Counted from the stretch's first letter, positions 25,517 through 35,390 are shown. The stretch is 64,000 bases of DNA from Laceyella putida (GCF_042665195.1 NZ_JBHTBW010000005.1:11349-75348), one strand, 5' to 3'. Numbers and translations are program-made. The notes: generated from the sequence alone by a model not told the origin.

Positions 25517-27373
25517 TCAATCGGTTTTTTGTTGTTTCCATGCGCCTAAGATGAAGGACGTGATGAGTGAGCCAATCAAAATGGCGCCAATGTAATGGAA
25601 AGGCTTGTTGACGAGGGGAATGACGAACAACCCACCATGGGGCGCGGGTAAGGTAACTCCCAACCACAAGGACAACCCGCCCGCGACGGCGGACCCGATA
25701 ATGCAGCTGGTCAGGACGCGGAGTGGATCGGCCGCGGCGAATGGAATGGCTCCTTCCGTGATGAACGAAGCACCCATGATGTAGTTGGTCAAGCCGGATT
25801 TGCGTTCCTGATCGCTGAATTTGCGCTTGAATATTGTTGTTGCCAAAGCGATGCCCAACGGGGGAACCATCCCGCCGGCCATGACCGCGGCATGTGGCCC
25901 GAAATTGCCCGCCTCAATGGCGGCGATGCCAAAGGTGAAGGCGGCCTTATTAATCGGCCCGCCCATATCAACCGCCATCATCGCCCCCAAGATCAGTCCC
26001 AAGAGAACGGCGTTGGTGCCGGAGAGATCACCGAGCCAAGCGGATAAGGCCTTATTCAGCGCGCCTACCGGGCCGTTGATCACGGTAATCATCAAGAAGC
26101 CCGTGATGAGGATGCCGAATACAGGGTACAGAAGGACCGGCTTCAACCCTTCCAACTGATCAGGCAAGAGGGAAAACGCCTTTTTTAAGCCGATTACGAC
26201 GTAACCGGCTAAGAACCCGGCGATCAATCCTCCCAAAAAACCGGCCCCTGCCGAAGCGGCCAGAAATCCGCCCACGATTCCCGGAGCCAAGCCGGGGCGG
26301 TCGGCAATGCTCATTGCGATAAAGCCGGCCAAGATCGGCACGAGAAAATGGAAGGCGCCTTCACCCCCGATTTTCATCAGGATTTCGGCGACGGGCCCTT
26401 TGGCGTGAATGCCGCCAAACGCAAAGGCGAGGGCGATCAGGATGCCACCTCCCACCACAAACGGCAACATATTGCTTACGCCGCTCATCAAGTGCTTGTA
26501 AAAGCCGGTGGCACGGTTGTCTTCCCTGGCCCGTTTGCCGTCATCGGTAGCGGTAAACACCGGGGCGTCTTGTCGGCGCGCGCGTGAGAGCAATTGCTCC
26601 GCTTTATGAATCGCATCTGCCACAGGAACCTGAATCACGTGCTTTCCTTTAAACCGGCTCATCTCCACCTGTGTGTCCGCGGCTACAATAATGGCGGTGG
26701 CCCGTTCAATCTCTTCCGGTGTGAGCGCATTTTTGACACCGGTTGACCCATTGGTCTCCACTTTGACGGGAATGCCCATTTCCTGCGCCTTCGCTTTGAG
26801 CGCATCAGCGGCCATATACGTATGGGCGATTCCCGTTGGGCAAGCGGTCACCGCTAAAATAAGCTCATCTTGGGGAACGGCGGGGGTACGGCTTTCCGCT
26901 GTTTCCTTTTCTTCGCTTTCCGCTTCTTTCGCGCCGATCAGCGCAATCAGTTCCTGCACCGTTTGGGCCCGCTCCAGTTGTTGGCGAAATTCGTTGTCCA
27001 TCAACAGGATGGAAAGGCGCGATAATGTTTCAAGATGGGCTTCATTGGCGCCTTCGCTGGCGGCGATCATAAAGAACAGGTGGGCGGGCTGCCCATCGAG
27101 CGACTCATAATCAATGCCCTGTTCACTTTTGCCGAAGCAGATGGCGGGTGTTTTGACGGCCTTGGTTTTGGCGTGCGGGATCGCGATGCCATCACCGATG
27201 CCCGTCGACCCAGTTGCTTCCCGCTGGAAGATGGCTTCTTTGAACGCTTCACGGTCATGCAGGCGTCCCGCTTCCTCCAACTTGGCGACCAATTCTTCGA
27301 CAACCTCATTTTTTGTGGTTGCTTGAAGCTCCATGATTACTGTATCCGGTTTCAATAAATCTGTAATCTTCAT
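25517..27373 (-). CDS. fruA: Fructose PTS transporter EIIABC
   Basis: 618 residues; imports fructose and phosphorylates it to fructose 1-phosphate. Domain order: EIIA (1-145) with phospho-His67 in GIAIPHAKTK; EIIB (about 170-265) with phospho-Cys178 in AVTACPTGIAHTYMAAD; EIIC (about 285-615), eight to ten membrane helices. It receives phosphate from EI and HPr, whose genes lie at 44-46 kb. Last gene of fruR-fruK-fruA, 11 bases after fruK, with GAGGTGAG before ATG 27373. Full length. Confidence 0.93.
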   Translation of the reverse strand: MKITDLLKPDTVIMELQATTKNEVVEELVAKLEEAGRLHDREAFKEAIFQREATGSTGIGDGIAIPHAKTKAVKTPAICFGKSEQGIDYESLDGQPAHLFFMIAASEGANEAHLETLSRLSILLMDNEFRQQLERAQTVQELIALIGAKEAESEEKETAESRTPAVPQDELILAVTACPTGIAHTYMAADALKAKAQEMGIPVKVETNGSTGVKNALTPEEIERATAIIVAADTQVEMSRFKGKHVIQVPVADAIHKAEQLLSRARRQDAPVFTATDDGKRAREDNRATGFYKHLMSGVSNMLPFVVGGGILIALAFAFGGIHAKGPVAEILMKIGGEGAFHFLVPILAGFIAMSIADRPGLAPGIVGGFLAASAGAGFLGGLIAGFLAGYVVIGLKKAFSLLPDQLEGLKPVLLYPVFGILITGFLMITVINGPVGALNKALSAWLGDLSGTNAVLLGLILGAMMAVDMGGPINKAAFTFGIAAIEAGNFGPHAAVMAGGMVPPLGIALATTIFKRKFSDQERKSGLTNYIMGASFITEGAIPFAAADPLRVLTSCIIGSAVAGGLSLWLGVTLPAPHGGLFVIPLVNKPFHYIGAILIGSLITSFILGAWKQQKTD

Positions 27374-27384
27374 ATGATCTCACC

Positions 27385-28299
27385 TCAGAGCTTCGTAAGT
27401 TTAACTTGTGGAAAAATGGCTTCGATTTTGTCGCGGCAAGCCAGATCCTCTGAAAAAGCGGTGGCGCTTCCAGTCGCGATGCCATAACGGAAAGCGTCTT
27501 GCACAGATCCGGTTTGCGCCAGCCGGCCAATGAAACCGGCAACCAAGGAATCTCCGGCACCGACGGAGTTCACCACGGTGCCGCGCGGAGCGGTGGAGCG
27601 ATAGACGCCATCGGCGGTGAACAGCAAGGCGACTTGTTCCGCCATGGAAACAATCACATGCGTGATTCCCTGGGCCAACAGTTTTTCACCATAAGGGATG
27701 ATTTCGTCGATCGTCGTGAACGTGGTGTTAAACAGCTCCCCCAACTCATGGTGATTGGGCTTGATCAGGAAAGGCTGGTGCCGGACGGCACGTGCGAGCG
27801 CTTCCCCACTCGCATCGATCACCACATGAATGCCGCGCTGGCCATAAGACATGAGCAGCTGTTCATACAGATTGGACGGGAGCGAACGGGGGATGTTGCC
27901 AGCCAATACCAACATGTCCCCGACTTGCAGTCGCTCCAGCTTTTTCATGAATTGTTGCAGCTGTTCAGGTGTGATCGAGGGGCCTTGCCCGTTGATCTCC
28001 GTTTCCCCGCCTTTGTCTTTTAACTTGATATTGATGCGGGTGTGTTCAGGAATCTGGACAAAGTCATGGGCCACTTGTTCCTGTGCAAGCGCTTCCCTGA
28101 TATAGGTGCCGGTGAACCCTCCGATAAAGCCGAGCGCGGTCGTCTCCACCCCGATCCGCGTCAGGATGCGGGAGACGTTGATCCCTTTGCCGCCCGGATA
28201 CTTGTGTTCATGTTCCATGCGGTTCAATTGATACAGTCGCAATGAATCGACATGGACAATAAAGTCAATCGATGGATTAAGCGTAACAGTATATATCAT
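27385..28299 (-). CDS. fruK: 1-phosphofructokinase FruK
   Basis: 304-residue PfkB-family sugar kinase that turns fructose 1-phosphate into fructose 1,6-bisphosphate. Seen: GGKGINVSRILTRIG (about 37-51, sugar site) and the catalytic motif NSVGAGDSLVAGFIG (about 247-261) with the base Asp. Its ATG 28297-28299 overlaps the fruR stop (ATGA), so the two are coupled. Tagatose-6-phosphate kinase is excluded mainly by context with fruA and fruR. Confidence 0.93.
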   Translation of the reverse strand: MIYTVTLNPSIDFIVHVDSLRLYQLNRMEHEHKYPGGKGINVSRILTRIGVETTALGFIGGFTGTYIREALAQEQVAHDFVQIPEHTRINIKLKDKGGETEINGQGPSITPEQLQQFMKKLERLQVGDMLVLAGNIPRSLPSNLYEQLLMSYGQRGIHVVIDASGEALARAVRHQPFLIKPNHHELGELFNTTFTTIDEIIPYGEKLLAQGITHVIVSMAEQVALLFTADGVYRSTAPRGTVVNSVGAGDSLVAGFIGRLAQTGSVQDAFRYGIATGSATAFSEDLACRDKIEAIFPQVKLTKL

Positions 28300-29054
28300 G
28301 ACTCTACCTCAAATACATGGGTCTTTTTCTGATAGGTTTCCCGTTGCTCATCCGGGAGTTGATCGGTAATGATGTGCATTTCTTCGATGTCCGCGATTTT
28401 GGCGAACGATACTTCAAAAAACTTATGCCGGTCCGCCACGACATAGGGCTGGCTGGACAGCCGCAAGGCCGTTTTTTTGATTGTGGCTTCGTCGGGGTCC
28501 GGTGTGGTGTAACCCAGCTCCAAGTCAATCCCGTTTGTGCCCAAAAAACATTTGTCAAAGCGATAGTTGCGCAGTGATTCAAGTGCCATGCACCCAATCA
28601 TCGCGCGGGTGGAGGGTTTCATCATGCCCCCGAGCAAGTAGGCGCGAATCTGATGCTCAACCAACGCTTCCAATTGGGCAAAGCCATTGGTGACGACCGT
28701 GATGTTTTTGCCCCGCAGATGCGGCACCATTTCCAGCGTGGTGCTGCCGGCGTCAAGATAGAGGCAATCGCCGGGTTCTACCAACGAAGCGGCCAAGGCG
28801 GCGATCCGTTGCTTGGCTTGAAGGTTTTTGGTTGATTTTTCGGCGATGCTGGGTTCAGTTCCCTTGGTTTGCAACTGGGTGGCCCCTCCGTGGATGCGTT
28901 TGAGAAGGTGGCGCTGCTCCAGTTCAATCAAATCCCGCCGGATCGTAGATTCGGAGGAATCAGTCGCTTGGACGAGCTCTTGCAATTTGACTACGCCCTG
29001 TTGTTTCAACAGATTCAAAATAACTTGGTGACGTTGTAGTGTAAGCGTATTCAC
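28296..29054 (-). CDS. fruR: DeoR-family repressor FruR
   Basis: 252 residues: a DeoR helix-turn-helix (QRHQVILNLLKQQGVVKLQE to DSSESTIRRDLIEL, 7-47) and a C-terminal sugar-phosphate sensor domain (LYLDAGSTTLEMVPHL, about 100-115). In this family fructose 1-phosphate relieves repression of the fru operon. GTG 29054 follows GAGAGGTGA. First gene of the operon, so autoregulated. Repeats for its binding are at the promoter. Confidence 0.9.
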   Translation of the reverse strand: MNTLTLQRHQVILNLLKQQGVVKLQELVQATDSSESTIRRDLIELEQRHLLKRIHGGATQLQTKGTEPSIAEKSTKNLQAKQRIAALAASLVEPGDCLYLDAGSTTLEMVPHLRGKNITVVTNGFAQLEALVEHQIRAYLLGGMMKPSTRAMIGCMALESLRNYRFDKCFLGTNGIDLELGYTTPDPDEATIKKTALRLSSQPYVVADRHKFFEVSFAKIADIEEMHIITDQLPDEQRETYQKKTHVFEVES

Positions 29055-29071
29055 TCACCTCTCTTCTCCCT

Positions 29072-29130
29072 ATATTAGCGAAAAGTTTTCAATCAATCAA
29101 TCATAATCTATCATTTTCTATCAATTTCCT
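29072..29130 (-). promoter_or_regulatory. fru operon promoter with tandem repeats
   Basis: On the minus strand TTGATT (29100-29095), a 17-base spacer and TAATAT (29077-29072). Immediately upstream are tandem TGATAGA, TGATAGA and three TGATT units (29090-29124), likely FruR binding sites. Confidence 0.6.
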
Positions 29131-29374
29131 TCATCGGGTGACGGGTTTTGAGCGCTGCCATAGCAAATACATCAACCGATAAAATGTTTTGAAATAGATA
29201 TTTTAACCTTTTGTAACCAATCTATCATAAGTGAAAGTGGGAAAATGTTTACTGTGAAAAGAATGTTATTGATAAAAACATGACTGTATGTCGTGTGCGA
29301 ATGAAGATAGAAAGGGTAGTCTAGAGGGGGCTTGCTAGCCTGAGCAGTTATGATAAAAAAGTGAATCATCTGTC

Positions 29375-29716
29375 ATGGGCGGCTACTTTTACCATGTGCC
29401 GCGCCAAACGAACAGTGGCAAGAAAGGGGGAAGTCGTTTGTTCTTTGTGTGCTTGACGCTGATTTTGCTGGTGGCGGTCGCCGCGGGCATCTTATTCACG
29501 CAAGGGATGGTGATGGAAGGGGGCGTCTGTTTGGCGGTGAGCATCGCTCTCTTTATCTTGTGGCTTTTCTTTTATTCGCGTCTTCGGAAGAAGAAGCGGG
29601 AAGATGACGGGCTGAGAGGCTGCCTCGACTGTCTTGACTGCCTCGATTGTTCCGCGGATTGCTCCACCATGCACCCGTTTAGACGCATGGACTGTGACTG
29701 TGTGGATTGTACATAG
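29375..29716 (+). CDS. Small two-helix membrane protein with Cys-rich tail
   Basis: 113 residues: a basic N-terminus, two membrane segments (FFVCLTLILLVAVAAGILF about 23-41 and GGVCLAVSIALFILWLFFY about 49-67), a strongly basic turn (SRLRKKKRE) and a tail of about 37 residues holding eleven cysteines, most in LDC or DC pairs (GCLDCLDCLDCSADC, DCDCVDC). The tail could bind metal or form a disulfide net; it is predicted cytoplasmic. ATG 29375 has a poor ribosome site; GTG 29396 is an alternative. No family recognised. A DUF2085 gene follows 14 bases later. Confidence 0.6.
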   Translation: MGGYFYHVPRQTNSGKKGGSRLFFVCLTLILLVAVAAGILFTQGMVMEGGVCLAVSIALFILWLFFYSRLRKKKREDDGLRGCLDCLDCLDCSADCSTMHPFRRMDCDCVDCT

Positions 29717-29730
29717 AGGAGGGGAATGCG

Positions 29731-30069
29731 GTGAACCGTTGGCTTCACAGGTTGATGATCGTTCCCTGCCATCGCAAACCGGAGCGGTGTTTTAATATGG
29801 GCGGACAACCCTTGCCCATTTGCGCGCGTTGCACGGGGATATTGCTGGGGTATTTTTTTATTCCGGCGATGTTATTGATCACACCCCCACTCCCTTGGGC
29901 AGTGGGGATGCTGGCCCAGCTTCCCATGCTCATCGATGGGGGAACGCAGTCGTTGGGCTTGCGGCTGAGCAATAATGGGGTCCGTGTTGTGACGGGATTG
30001 CTCAGCGGCTGGGGGTTGTCTGTCATCGTGGTGGCAGGAGCCCGGGGATTGGTTGAATTAATCAAATAG
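29731..30069 (+). CDS. DUF2085 family membrane protein
   Basis: 112 residues, GTG 29731 with GAGGAGGGG upstream. The DUF2085 pattern is clear: CHRKPERCFNMGGQPLPICARCTGILLGYFF, with three conserved cysteines and a His, then a second helix (WAVGMLAQLPMLIDGGTQSLG) and a third near the end. Members are membrane proteins of unknown role, with the Cys/His set suggesting metal or redox chemistry. Probably co-transcribed with the Cys-rich protein before it. Confidence 0.8.
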   Translation: MNRWLHRLMIVPCHRKPERCFNMGGQPLPICARCTGILLGYFFIPAMLLITPPLPWAVGMLAQLPMLIDGGTQSLGLRLSNNGVRVVTGLLSGWGLSVIVVAGARGLVELIK

Positions 30070-30146
30070 CCCCAAAACGGTAAGTTTGTCGCGACGCTTC
30101 ATTCTATTGGAACGATGGTTGTTGCAGTAAAATATTTCTGTATTGG

Positions 30147-30174
30147 AAAAGAGACGAAAATAAAGTCTCTTTTT
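30147..30174 (+). terminator. Terminator after the DUF2085 gene
   Basis: AAAAGAGAC and GTCTCTTTTT form a 9-bp stem with an A-rich nine-base loop and a T run. Confidence 0.8.
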
Positions 30175-30365
30175 CCTTCGTTTTTTCAGATTATTCCTCT
30201 TTTTATGTGTTATTGCGGAGCGATGAAAGGGTAAGAATTAAAAAATGAAGTCTATGGAAAAAATTACACTCCTTAATTTGGAAATATTTATATGTTTATT
30301 CCTTTATAAAATGAAATAGATGGAGTAATATAGAAATAACAAGTATTCGGAAAGGATAGGTCGCG

Positions 30366-31694
30366 ATGAACATTTTGGAAATGAGCGAAGTTGGCAAATA
30401 TATCCGTAAAGTGAGAAAAGAAAGAGGATTGAGATTGGAGGACCTCTCTGACGAGCATATTTCCACAGCTACGATCAGTAACATTGAACGTGGCGTTCCC
30501 CATGTGAATAAGGATAAAGTCCTTTATCTCATGAACAAGCTCGGCCTCGATTTGAGTGAAGTGCCTGACATGGTCGAAAAGGATACGGGCAGCATCGAAA
30601 GTTTGCAGGTGAAGTTCACCGCGATCGAAACCATGATCCAACTTGGAAACACTCAACGTGCTTTGGCTCTTTTGTCCGATTTATCCGATGAGGTTTTATC
30701 ACAACATCAAGCGACAATCCACTACCTGAAAGGGCGGATTCATTTGGCGAAACGGGATTGGCGCAAAGCCGAACGGGAGTTGAGTGAAGCGATTCGCCTC
30801 GCTTACCAGGACCCTTATTCGCCCAAAGCCAATCTGGAAGCGGCCAGTTACTTATGCTTATCAGAATGCCGCGCGCAGCATAAAGACTGGGAACAGGTAT
30901 TGAAATATGTCGAACGGGGTTTGGATGCTTTGGTGGGTGAAGAAGAAAGCTTCGAACAAACTCCTGTGAAGCTCTCGTTGGCCCGCATTAGAAGCTTGCA
31001 CAAACTGGGACGCACGGATGAAGCGTTGCGCGGAATTGAACAAGTGTGGACACGGCTGCCTGAGATCCGTTCGCGCCAGCTGGTGATTCAGATGTATACG
31101 ATCAGAGCCGAACTCCTGCGCGAGATGAAGCTTTATCAAGACGCGATACGCTATGCCCGTGAAGGGAGCCAAATCGCTGTCAGCAGCAAAGAATACGATG
31201 AGATGTTCCATTTATGGTCGGTATTGGCCCATGCATATAAGGAAGCGGGCCAATTGGTCGACGCGGAGACGGCTTTCGAATTCGTGCTGGAGCTGGGAGA
31301 CTACTTGAGCAATAAAGAGGAATGGGTGCGAGCGATCTGCTCCTTGGGGCAAGTGTATCTCATGCAAGGGAAAATGGAACAGGCGAGAGAAACGTTGAAA
31401 CAAGCCTTGGAACTGGCGGAACGGATTCATCATGGCATGTTGACGAGCGCGGCGCTCATCTTGCTGGGACAAGTCATGAAAAATATGAACCATTACCTGG
31501 ACGCGATTGAATATTTTAAGCGCGCGGGGAAAGTGGCCGACAAAAACAAATGCAAAGAGAGCGTGTACCTGTGCTATTATGAACTGGCAGATTGTTATGA
31601 AAAAATGGGGGACGTGGAGAAGTTCAAAGAAGCGACAGAACGGATGTACCGTACGCAAAAAGAAATGAACAAATCGCGTCGGATCTTTGAATAA
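30366..31694 (+). CDS. XRE-type regulator with TPR domain (RNPP-like)
   Basis: 442 residues: a helix-turn-helix (VGKYIRKVRKERGLRLEDLSD to STATISNIERG, 9-44) and a long array of tetratricopeptide repeats (about 85-430; LALLSDLSDEVLSQHQATIHY, AQGKMEQARETLKQALELAE-type units). This layout is that of Rap/NprR/PlcR/AimR proteins, whose TPR part binds short secreted peptides. No peptide precursor gene follows: the metH promoter begins four bases after the stop. ATG 30366 is preceded by AAGGATAGG. Regulated genes are unknown. Confidence 0.78.
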   Translation: MNILEMSEVGKYIRKVRKERGLRLEDLSDEHISTATISNIERGVPHVNKDKVLYLMNKLGLDLSEVPDMVEKDTGSIESLQVKFTAIETMIQLGNTQRALALLSDLSDEVLSQHQATIHYLKGRIHLAKRDWRKAERELSEAIRLAYQDPYSPKANLEAASYLCLSECRAQHKDWEQVLKYVERGLDALVGEEESFEQTPVKLSLARIRSLHKLGRTDEALRGIEQVWTRLPEIRSRQLVIQMYTIRAELLREMKLYQDAIRYAREGSQIAVSSKEYDEMFHLWSVLAHAYKEAGQLVDAETAFEFVLELGDYLSNKEEWVRAICSLGQVYLMQGKMEQARETLKQALELAERIHHGMLTSAALILLGQVMKNMNHYLDAIEYFKRAGKVADKNKCKESVYLCYYELADCYEKMGDVEKFKEATERMYRTQKEMNKSRRIFE

Positions 31695-31697
31695 CCA

Positions 31698-31726
31698 TTG
31701 ACATAACATAGAAATATCGGTATATT
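31698..31726 (+). promoter_or_regulatory. Promoter of the metH-yitJ operon
   Basis: TTGACA (31698-31703), a 17-base spacer and TATATT (31721-31726): near consensus. Confidence 0.8.
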
Positions 31727-31741
31727 ATTAGAATATAAAAT

Positions 31742-31909
31742 GATCTCTTATCCAGAGCGGTGGAGGGACTGGCCCGATGAAACCCGGCAACCTGTTGGAT
31801 CATGCCAATGTGGTGCTAATTCCAGTCAGAGAGTTGATCTCTCTGAAAGATGAGAGCTACAAGTGAGCGGCTAACACCTTTCATCTTTCGGAGATGTGAG
31901 GTGTTTTTT
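31742..31909 (+). ncRNA. SAM-I (S-box) riboswitch with terminator
   Basis: The S-box core is unmistakable: TTATCCAGAGCGGTGGAGGG, then ACTGGCCCGATGAAACCCGG and CAACC, with P1 closed by GATGAGAG (about 31850-31857). The expression platform has AAAGATGA (31846-31853), which can pair with TCATCTTT (31881-31888) as antiterminator, and the terminator AACACCT/AGGTGTT (31873-31905) plus T run. When SAM is high the terminator forms and metH-yitJ is off. Confidence 0.95.
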
Positions 31910-31934
31910 ATTTTTAGCAGAGGATGGGATAGGC

Positions 31935-34900
31935 ATGGGTAAACAAAGTGTGGTTGAGCGAGTGAAAGAGAAGATCCTGATCTTGGATGGCGCGATGGGG
32001 ACGATGTTGCAACAGGCGGGACTGACCGCGGAGGATTTTGGTGGAGAAGCCTTGGATGGATGCAATGAGATGTTGAACCTGACCCGGCCTGATGTGATTG
32101 AATCGATCCATGATGCCTATTTCGCCGCAGGAGCCGATATTGTGGAGACCAACACGTTTGGCGCGACGCCCGTGGTGCTGTCGGAGTATGAAATTCCTGA
32201 ATTGACAGAAGAGATCAACTTGGCGGCGGCTCGGTTGGCCGTGAAGTCGTGCCAAAAGTTTTCCACTCCGGAATGGCCGCGCTATGTGGCCGGGGCGATG
32301 GGACCGACGACCAAAACCCTGTCCGTCACCGGGGGAACCACCTTTGACGAGTTGATTGAAGGGTATTATCGGCAGGCGAAAGCTTTGATTCAAGGCGGGG
32401 TCGATTTCTTGCTGTTGGAAACTTCGCAGGATACGTTGAACGTCAAAGCGGGAAGCATTGGGATTCAGCAGGCATTTGCCGAGCTGGGCGTGGAGCTGCC
32501 CGTGATGATATCCGGCACGATTGAGCCGATGGGAACGATGCTCGCGGGGCAGACCATCGATTCCTTTTACATTTCCATCGAACATTTAAAGCCGTTTGCC
32601 GTGGGGTTAAACTGTGCGACGGGACCCGAGTTTATGACCGACCATATCCGCTCATTGGCGGGCATGGCGCGGTGTGCCGTCAGCTGTTATCCCAACGCCG
32701 GATTGCCTGATGAAAACGGGAATTATCTGGAAACACCAAGTGCCCTGGCCCAAAAAGTGGCGGAGTTTGCGGCGAATGGCTGGCTCAACATCGCCGGCGG
32801 GTGTTGCGGCACCACGCCGGATCACATTCGGGCGATGAGTGAAGCGCTCAGAACCATCGCGCCACGCCAGCCACAGGCGGCCCATGCCCCGGCGGTTTCG
32901 GGGATCGAAGCGGTTTTTCTTGAAGACAATCGTCCCATCCTTGTGGGTGAGCGGACCAATGTGATCGGCTCGCGCAAGTTTAAGCGGTTGATTGCGGAAG
33001 GGAGTTATGAAGAAGCGTCTGAGATTGCGCGCAAACAGGTGAAAGGGGGCGCCCAGATCATCGACATCTGTTTGGCCGACCCCGACCGTGACGAATTAGC
33101 TGATATGGAACGGTTCTTGGCATTTGTCACCAAGAAAGTCAAAGCGCCGCTGATGATCGACTCCACCGACCCGCAAGTGATCGCCCGCGCTTTAACGTAT
33201 TCGCAAGGAAAAGCGGTGATCAACTCCATTAACTTGGAGGACGGCGAGGAGCGGTTCCGAGAGGTGTTGCCGCTGGTGAAGCAATTTGGGGCCGCCGTTG
33301 TCGTGGGGACCATTGATGAACAAGGAATGGCGGTATCGCGTGAACGGAAGCTGGAAGTGGCGTTGCGCTCGCATAAGCTGTTGGTGGAAGAGTATGGGCT
33401 TGAGCCGGAAGACATCATCTTCGACCCCTTGGTGTTTCCGGTGGGCACAGGGGATGAACAATACATCGGCTCGGCCAAGGAGACGGTGGAAGGCATCCGT
33501 TTGATCAAAGAAGCGCTCCCCCGCTGCGCCACGATATTGGGGGTATCCAACGTATCCTTTGGGTTGCCGCCCGCCGGTCGCGAAGTGCTGAATGCCGTTT
33601 ACCTGTATGAGTGCACTAAAGCGGGGCTCGATTATGCCATTGTGAATACGGAGAAATTGGAGCGCTACGCTTCGATTCCGGCAGAGGAGCGCGAATTGGC
33701 GGAAAGGTTGCTATTCGATACCAACCACGACAATTACGAATCCGTCTTGGCCCAATTTACGGCTTTCTACCGCGAGAAAAAAGTGGAAGAGAAAAAGCAA
33801 CTCGACCACTTGACCTTGGAAGAACGGTTGGCGCGCTATGTGGTGGAAGGCAGCAAAGATGGCCTCTATCCCGATTTGGACGAAGCACTGACGAAGTACA
33901 AACCGCTCGATATCATCAATGGTCCGCTGATGGCTGGGATGGATGAAGTTGGACGCCTTTTCAACGATAACCAGTTAATCGTCGCGGAGGTGTTGCAGAG
34001 TGCGGAAGTGATGAAGGCGGCGGTGGCCCATCTCGAACCGCACATGGACAAAATGGACACGCATGCGAGAGGGAAAGTGATCTTGGCGACGGTGAAAGGC
34101 GATGTCCATGATATCGGCAAAAACTTGGTTGAAATCATCATGGCCAATAACGGCTATCAAGTGGTCAATCTCGGCATTAAGGTGCCACCGGAACAATTGA
34201 TTGAAGTGGCGCGGCGTGAACGGCCCGACATGATCGGCTTGTCCGGCTTGTTGGTGAAATCGGCCCAACAGATGGTGATCACCGCGCAAGACTTGAAAAA
34301 AGCGGGTATCCATGTGCCGATGTTGGTCGGTGGGGCGGCGTTGTCGCGCAAGTTTACGGAGACGCGGATTGCGCCGGAGTACAGCGGCCCAGTCTTGTAC
34401 GCGAAAGATGCGATGAATGGCCTTGATTTGGCCAACCGTCTGATGAGTCCGGATGAGCGGGCGACACTCGAAGCGGAACTGAAGGCGAAGCGGTCCAAAG
34501 CGGAAGCGGCGGCGACGGAAGTCAAAGTGAGTGTGGTTGTGGCCGAACGGCGGGTCAGTGACGTCAATCGCCAAGCGCCTATTTTCATCCCGCCGGATTA
34601 TGAGAAGCACGTGTACCGCGATGTCCCGCTCAAGCAGCTCCACCCTTATATCAATGACCAGATGCTCCTGGGCAAGCACCTTGGCTTAAAAGGGAATGTG
34701 GCGGAACTTTTGGCCGCTGGAGATGAAAAGGCGCGCCAATTGAAGGAGCAAGTTGATGAAGTGTTTGCTTTGGCGGCAAGCGAAGGGTTGATCCGTCCGC
34801 AAGGGTGTTATCGGTTCTTCCCGGCGCAAGCAGATGGCGACACCATCTTGATTTATGATCCTGAAAATCATGACCGCGTCATCGAACGGTTCACCTTCCC

Positions 34901-35378
34901 GCGGCAAACGAAGGGATCTTACCTCTGTTTGGCTGATTTTGTGCGTCCCGTGGAGTCGGGGGAGATGGATGCGGTCGGTTTCTTCGCCGTCACCGCCGGA
35001 CTGGGGGTTCGCGGCCAGGCGGAGAAATGGAAAGAGCAGGGTGATTACTTGCGGTCCCACTTGTTGCAAGCGCTGGCGCTGGAGACTGCGGAAGGATTTG
35101 CGGAGCGGATTCATCAGGTGATGCGCAATGCCTGGGGGTTCCCAGATCCTGTCACCATGACGATGAAAGAACGATTCGCCGCCAAATATCAAGGGATACG
35201 CGTATCGTTCGGATATCCGGCTTGTCCCGATTTGGAAGATCAAGTCAAGTTGTTCCGCCTGCTTGGGCCGGAAGAGATCGGAATCGAGTTGACGGAAGGG
35301 TTTATGATGGAACCGGAAGCGTCCGTATCGGCGATGGTATTTGCACATCCTGAGGCCCGTTATTTCAATGCGGTGTAA
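31935..35378 (+). CDS. metH: Cobalamin-dependent methionine synthase MetH
   Basis: 1147 residues; moves a methyl group from methyl-tetrahydrofolate to homocysteine through cobalamin. Modules in order: homocysteine domain (about 1-310; zinc ligands in GLNCATG and GGCCGTTPDHI), pterin domain (about 325-585; VGERTNVIGSRKF), B12 cap and B12-binding domain (about 630-860; GDVHDIGKNLV with ligand His725), and the SAM-dependent reactivation domain (about 880-1140). ATG 31935 follows the riboswitch terminator by 25 bases. Full length, no lesion. Coupled to the next gene 12 bases on. Confidence 0.95.
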   Translation: MGKQSVVERVKEKILILDGAMGTMLQQAGLTAEDFGGEALDGCNEMLNLTRPDVIESIHDAYFAAGADIVETNTFGATPVVLSEYEIPELTEEINLAAARLAVKSCQKFSTPEWPRYVAGAMGPTTKTLSVTGGTTFDELIEGYYRQAKALIQGGVDFLLLETSQDTLNVKAGSIGIQQAFAELGVELPVMISGTIEPMGTMLAGQTIDSFYISIEHLKPFAVGLNCATGPEFMTDHIRSLAGMARCAVSCYPNAGLPDENGNYLETPSALAQKVAEFAANGWLNIAGGCCGTTPDHIRAMSEALRTIAPRQPQAAHAPAVSGIEAVFLEDNRPILVGERTNVIGSRKFKRLIAEGSYEEASEIARKQVKGGAQIIDICLADPDRDELADMERFLAFVTKKVKAPLMIDSTDPQVIARALTYSQGKAVINSINLEDGEERFREVLPLVKQFGAAVVVGTIDEQGMAVSRERKLEVALRSHKLLVEEYGLEPEDIIFDPLVFPVGTGDEQYIGSAKETVEGIRLIKEALPRCATILGVSNVSFGLPPAGREVLNAVYLYECTKAGLDYAIVNTEKLERYASIPAEERELAERLLFDTNHDNYESVLAQFTAFYREKKVEEKKQLDHLTLEERLARYVVEGSKDGLYPDLDEALTKYKPLDIINGPLMAGMDEVGRLFNDNQLIVAEVLQSAEVMKAAVAHLEPHMDKMDTHARGKVILATVKGDVHDIGKNLVEIIMANNGYQVVNLGIKVPPEQLIEVARRERPDMIGLSGLLVKSAQQMVITAQDLKKAGIHVPMLVGGAALSRKFTETRIAPEYSGPVLYAKDAMNGLDLANRLMSPDERATLEAELKAKRSKAEAAATEVKVSVVVAERRVSDVNRQAPIFIPPDYEKHVYRDVPLKQLHPYINDQMLLGKHLGLKGNVAELLAAGDEKARQLKEQVDEVFALAASEGLIRPQGCYRFFPAQADGDTILIYDPENHDRVIERFTFPRQTKGSYLCLADFVRPVESGEMDAVGFFAVTAGLGVRGQAEKWKEQGDYLRSHLLQALALETAEGFAERIHQVMRNAWGFPDPVTMTMKERFAAKYQGIRVSFGYPACPDLEDQVKLFRLLGPEEIGIELTEGFMMEPEASVSAMVFAHPEARYFNAV

Positions 35379-35390
35379 GGAGGAAAAAAG

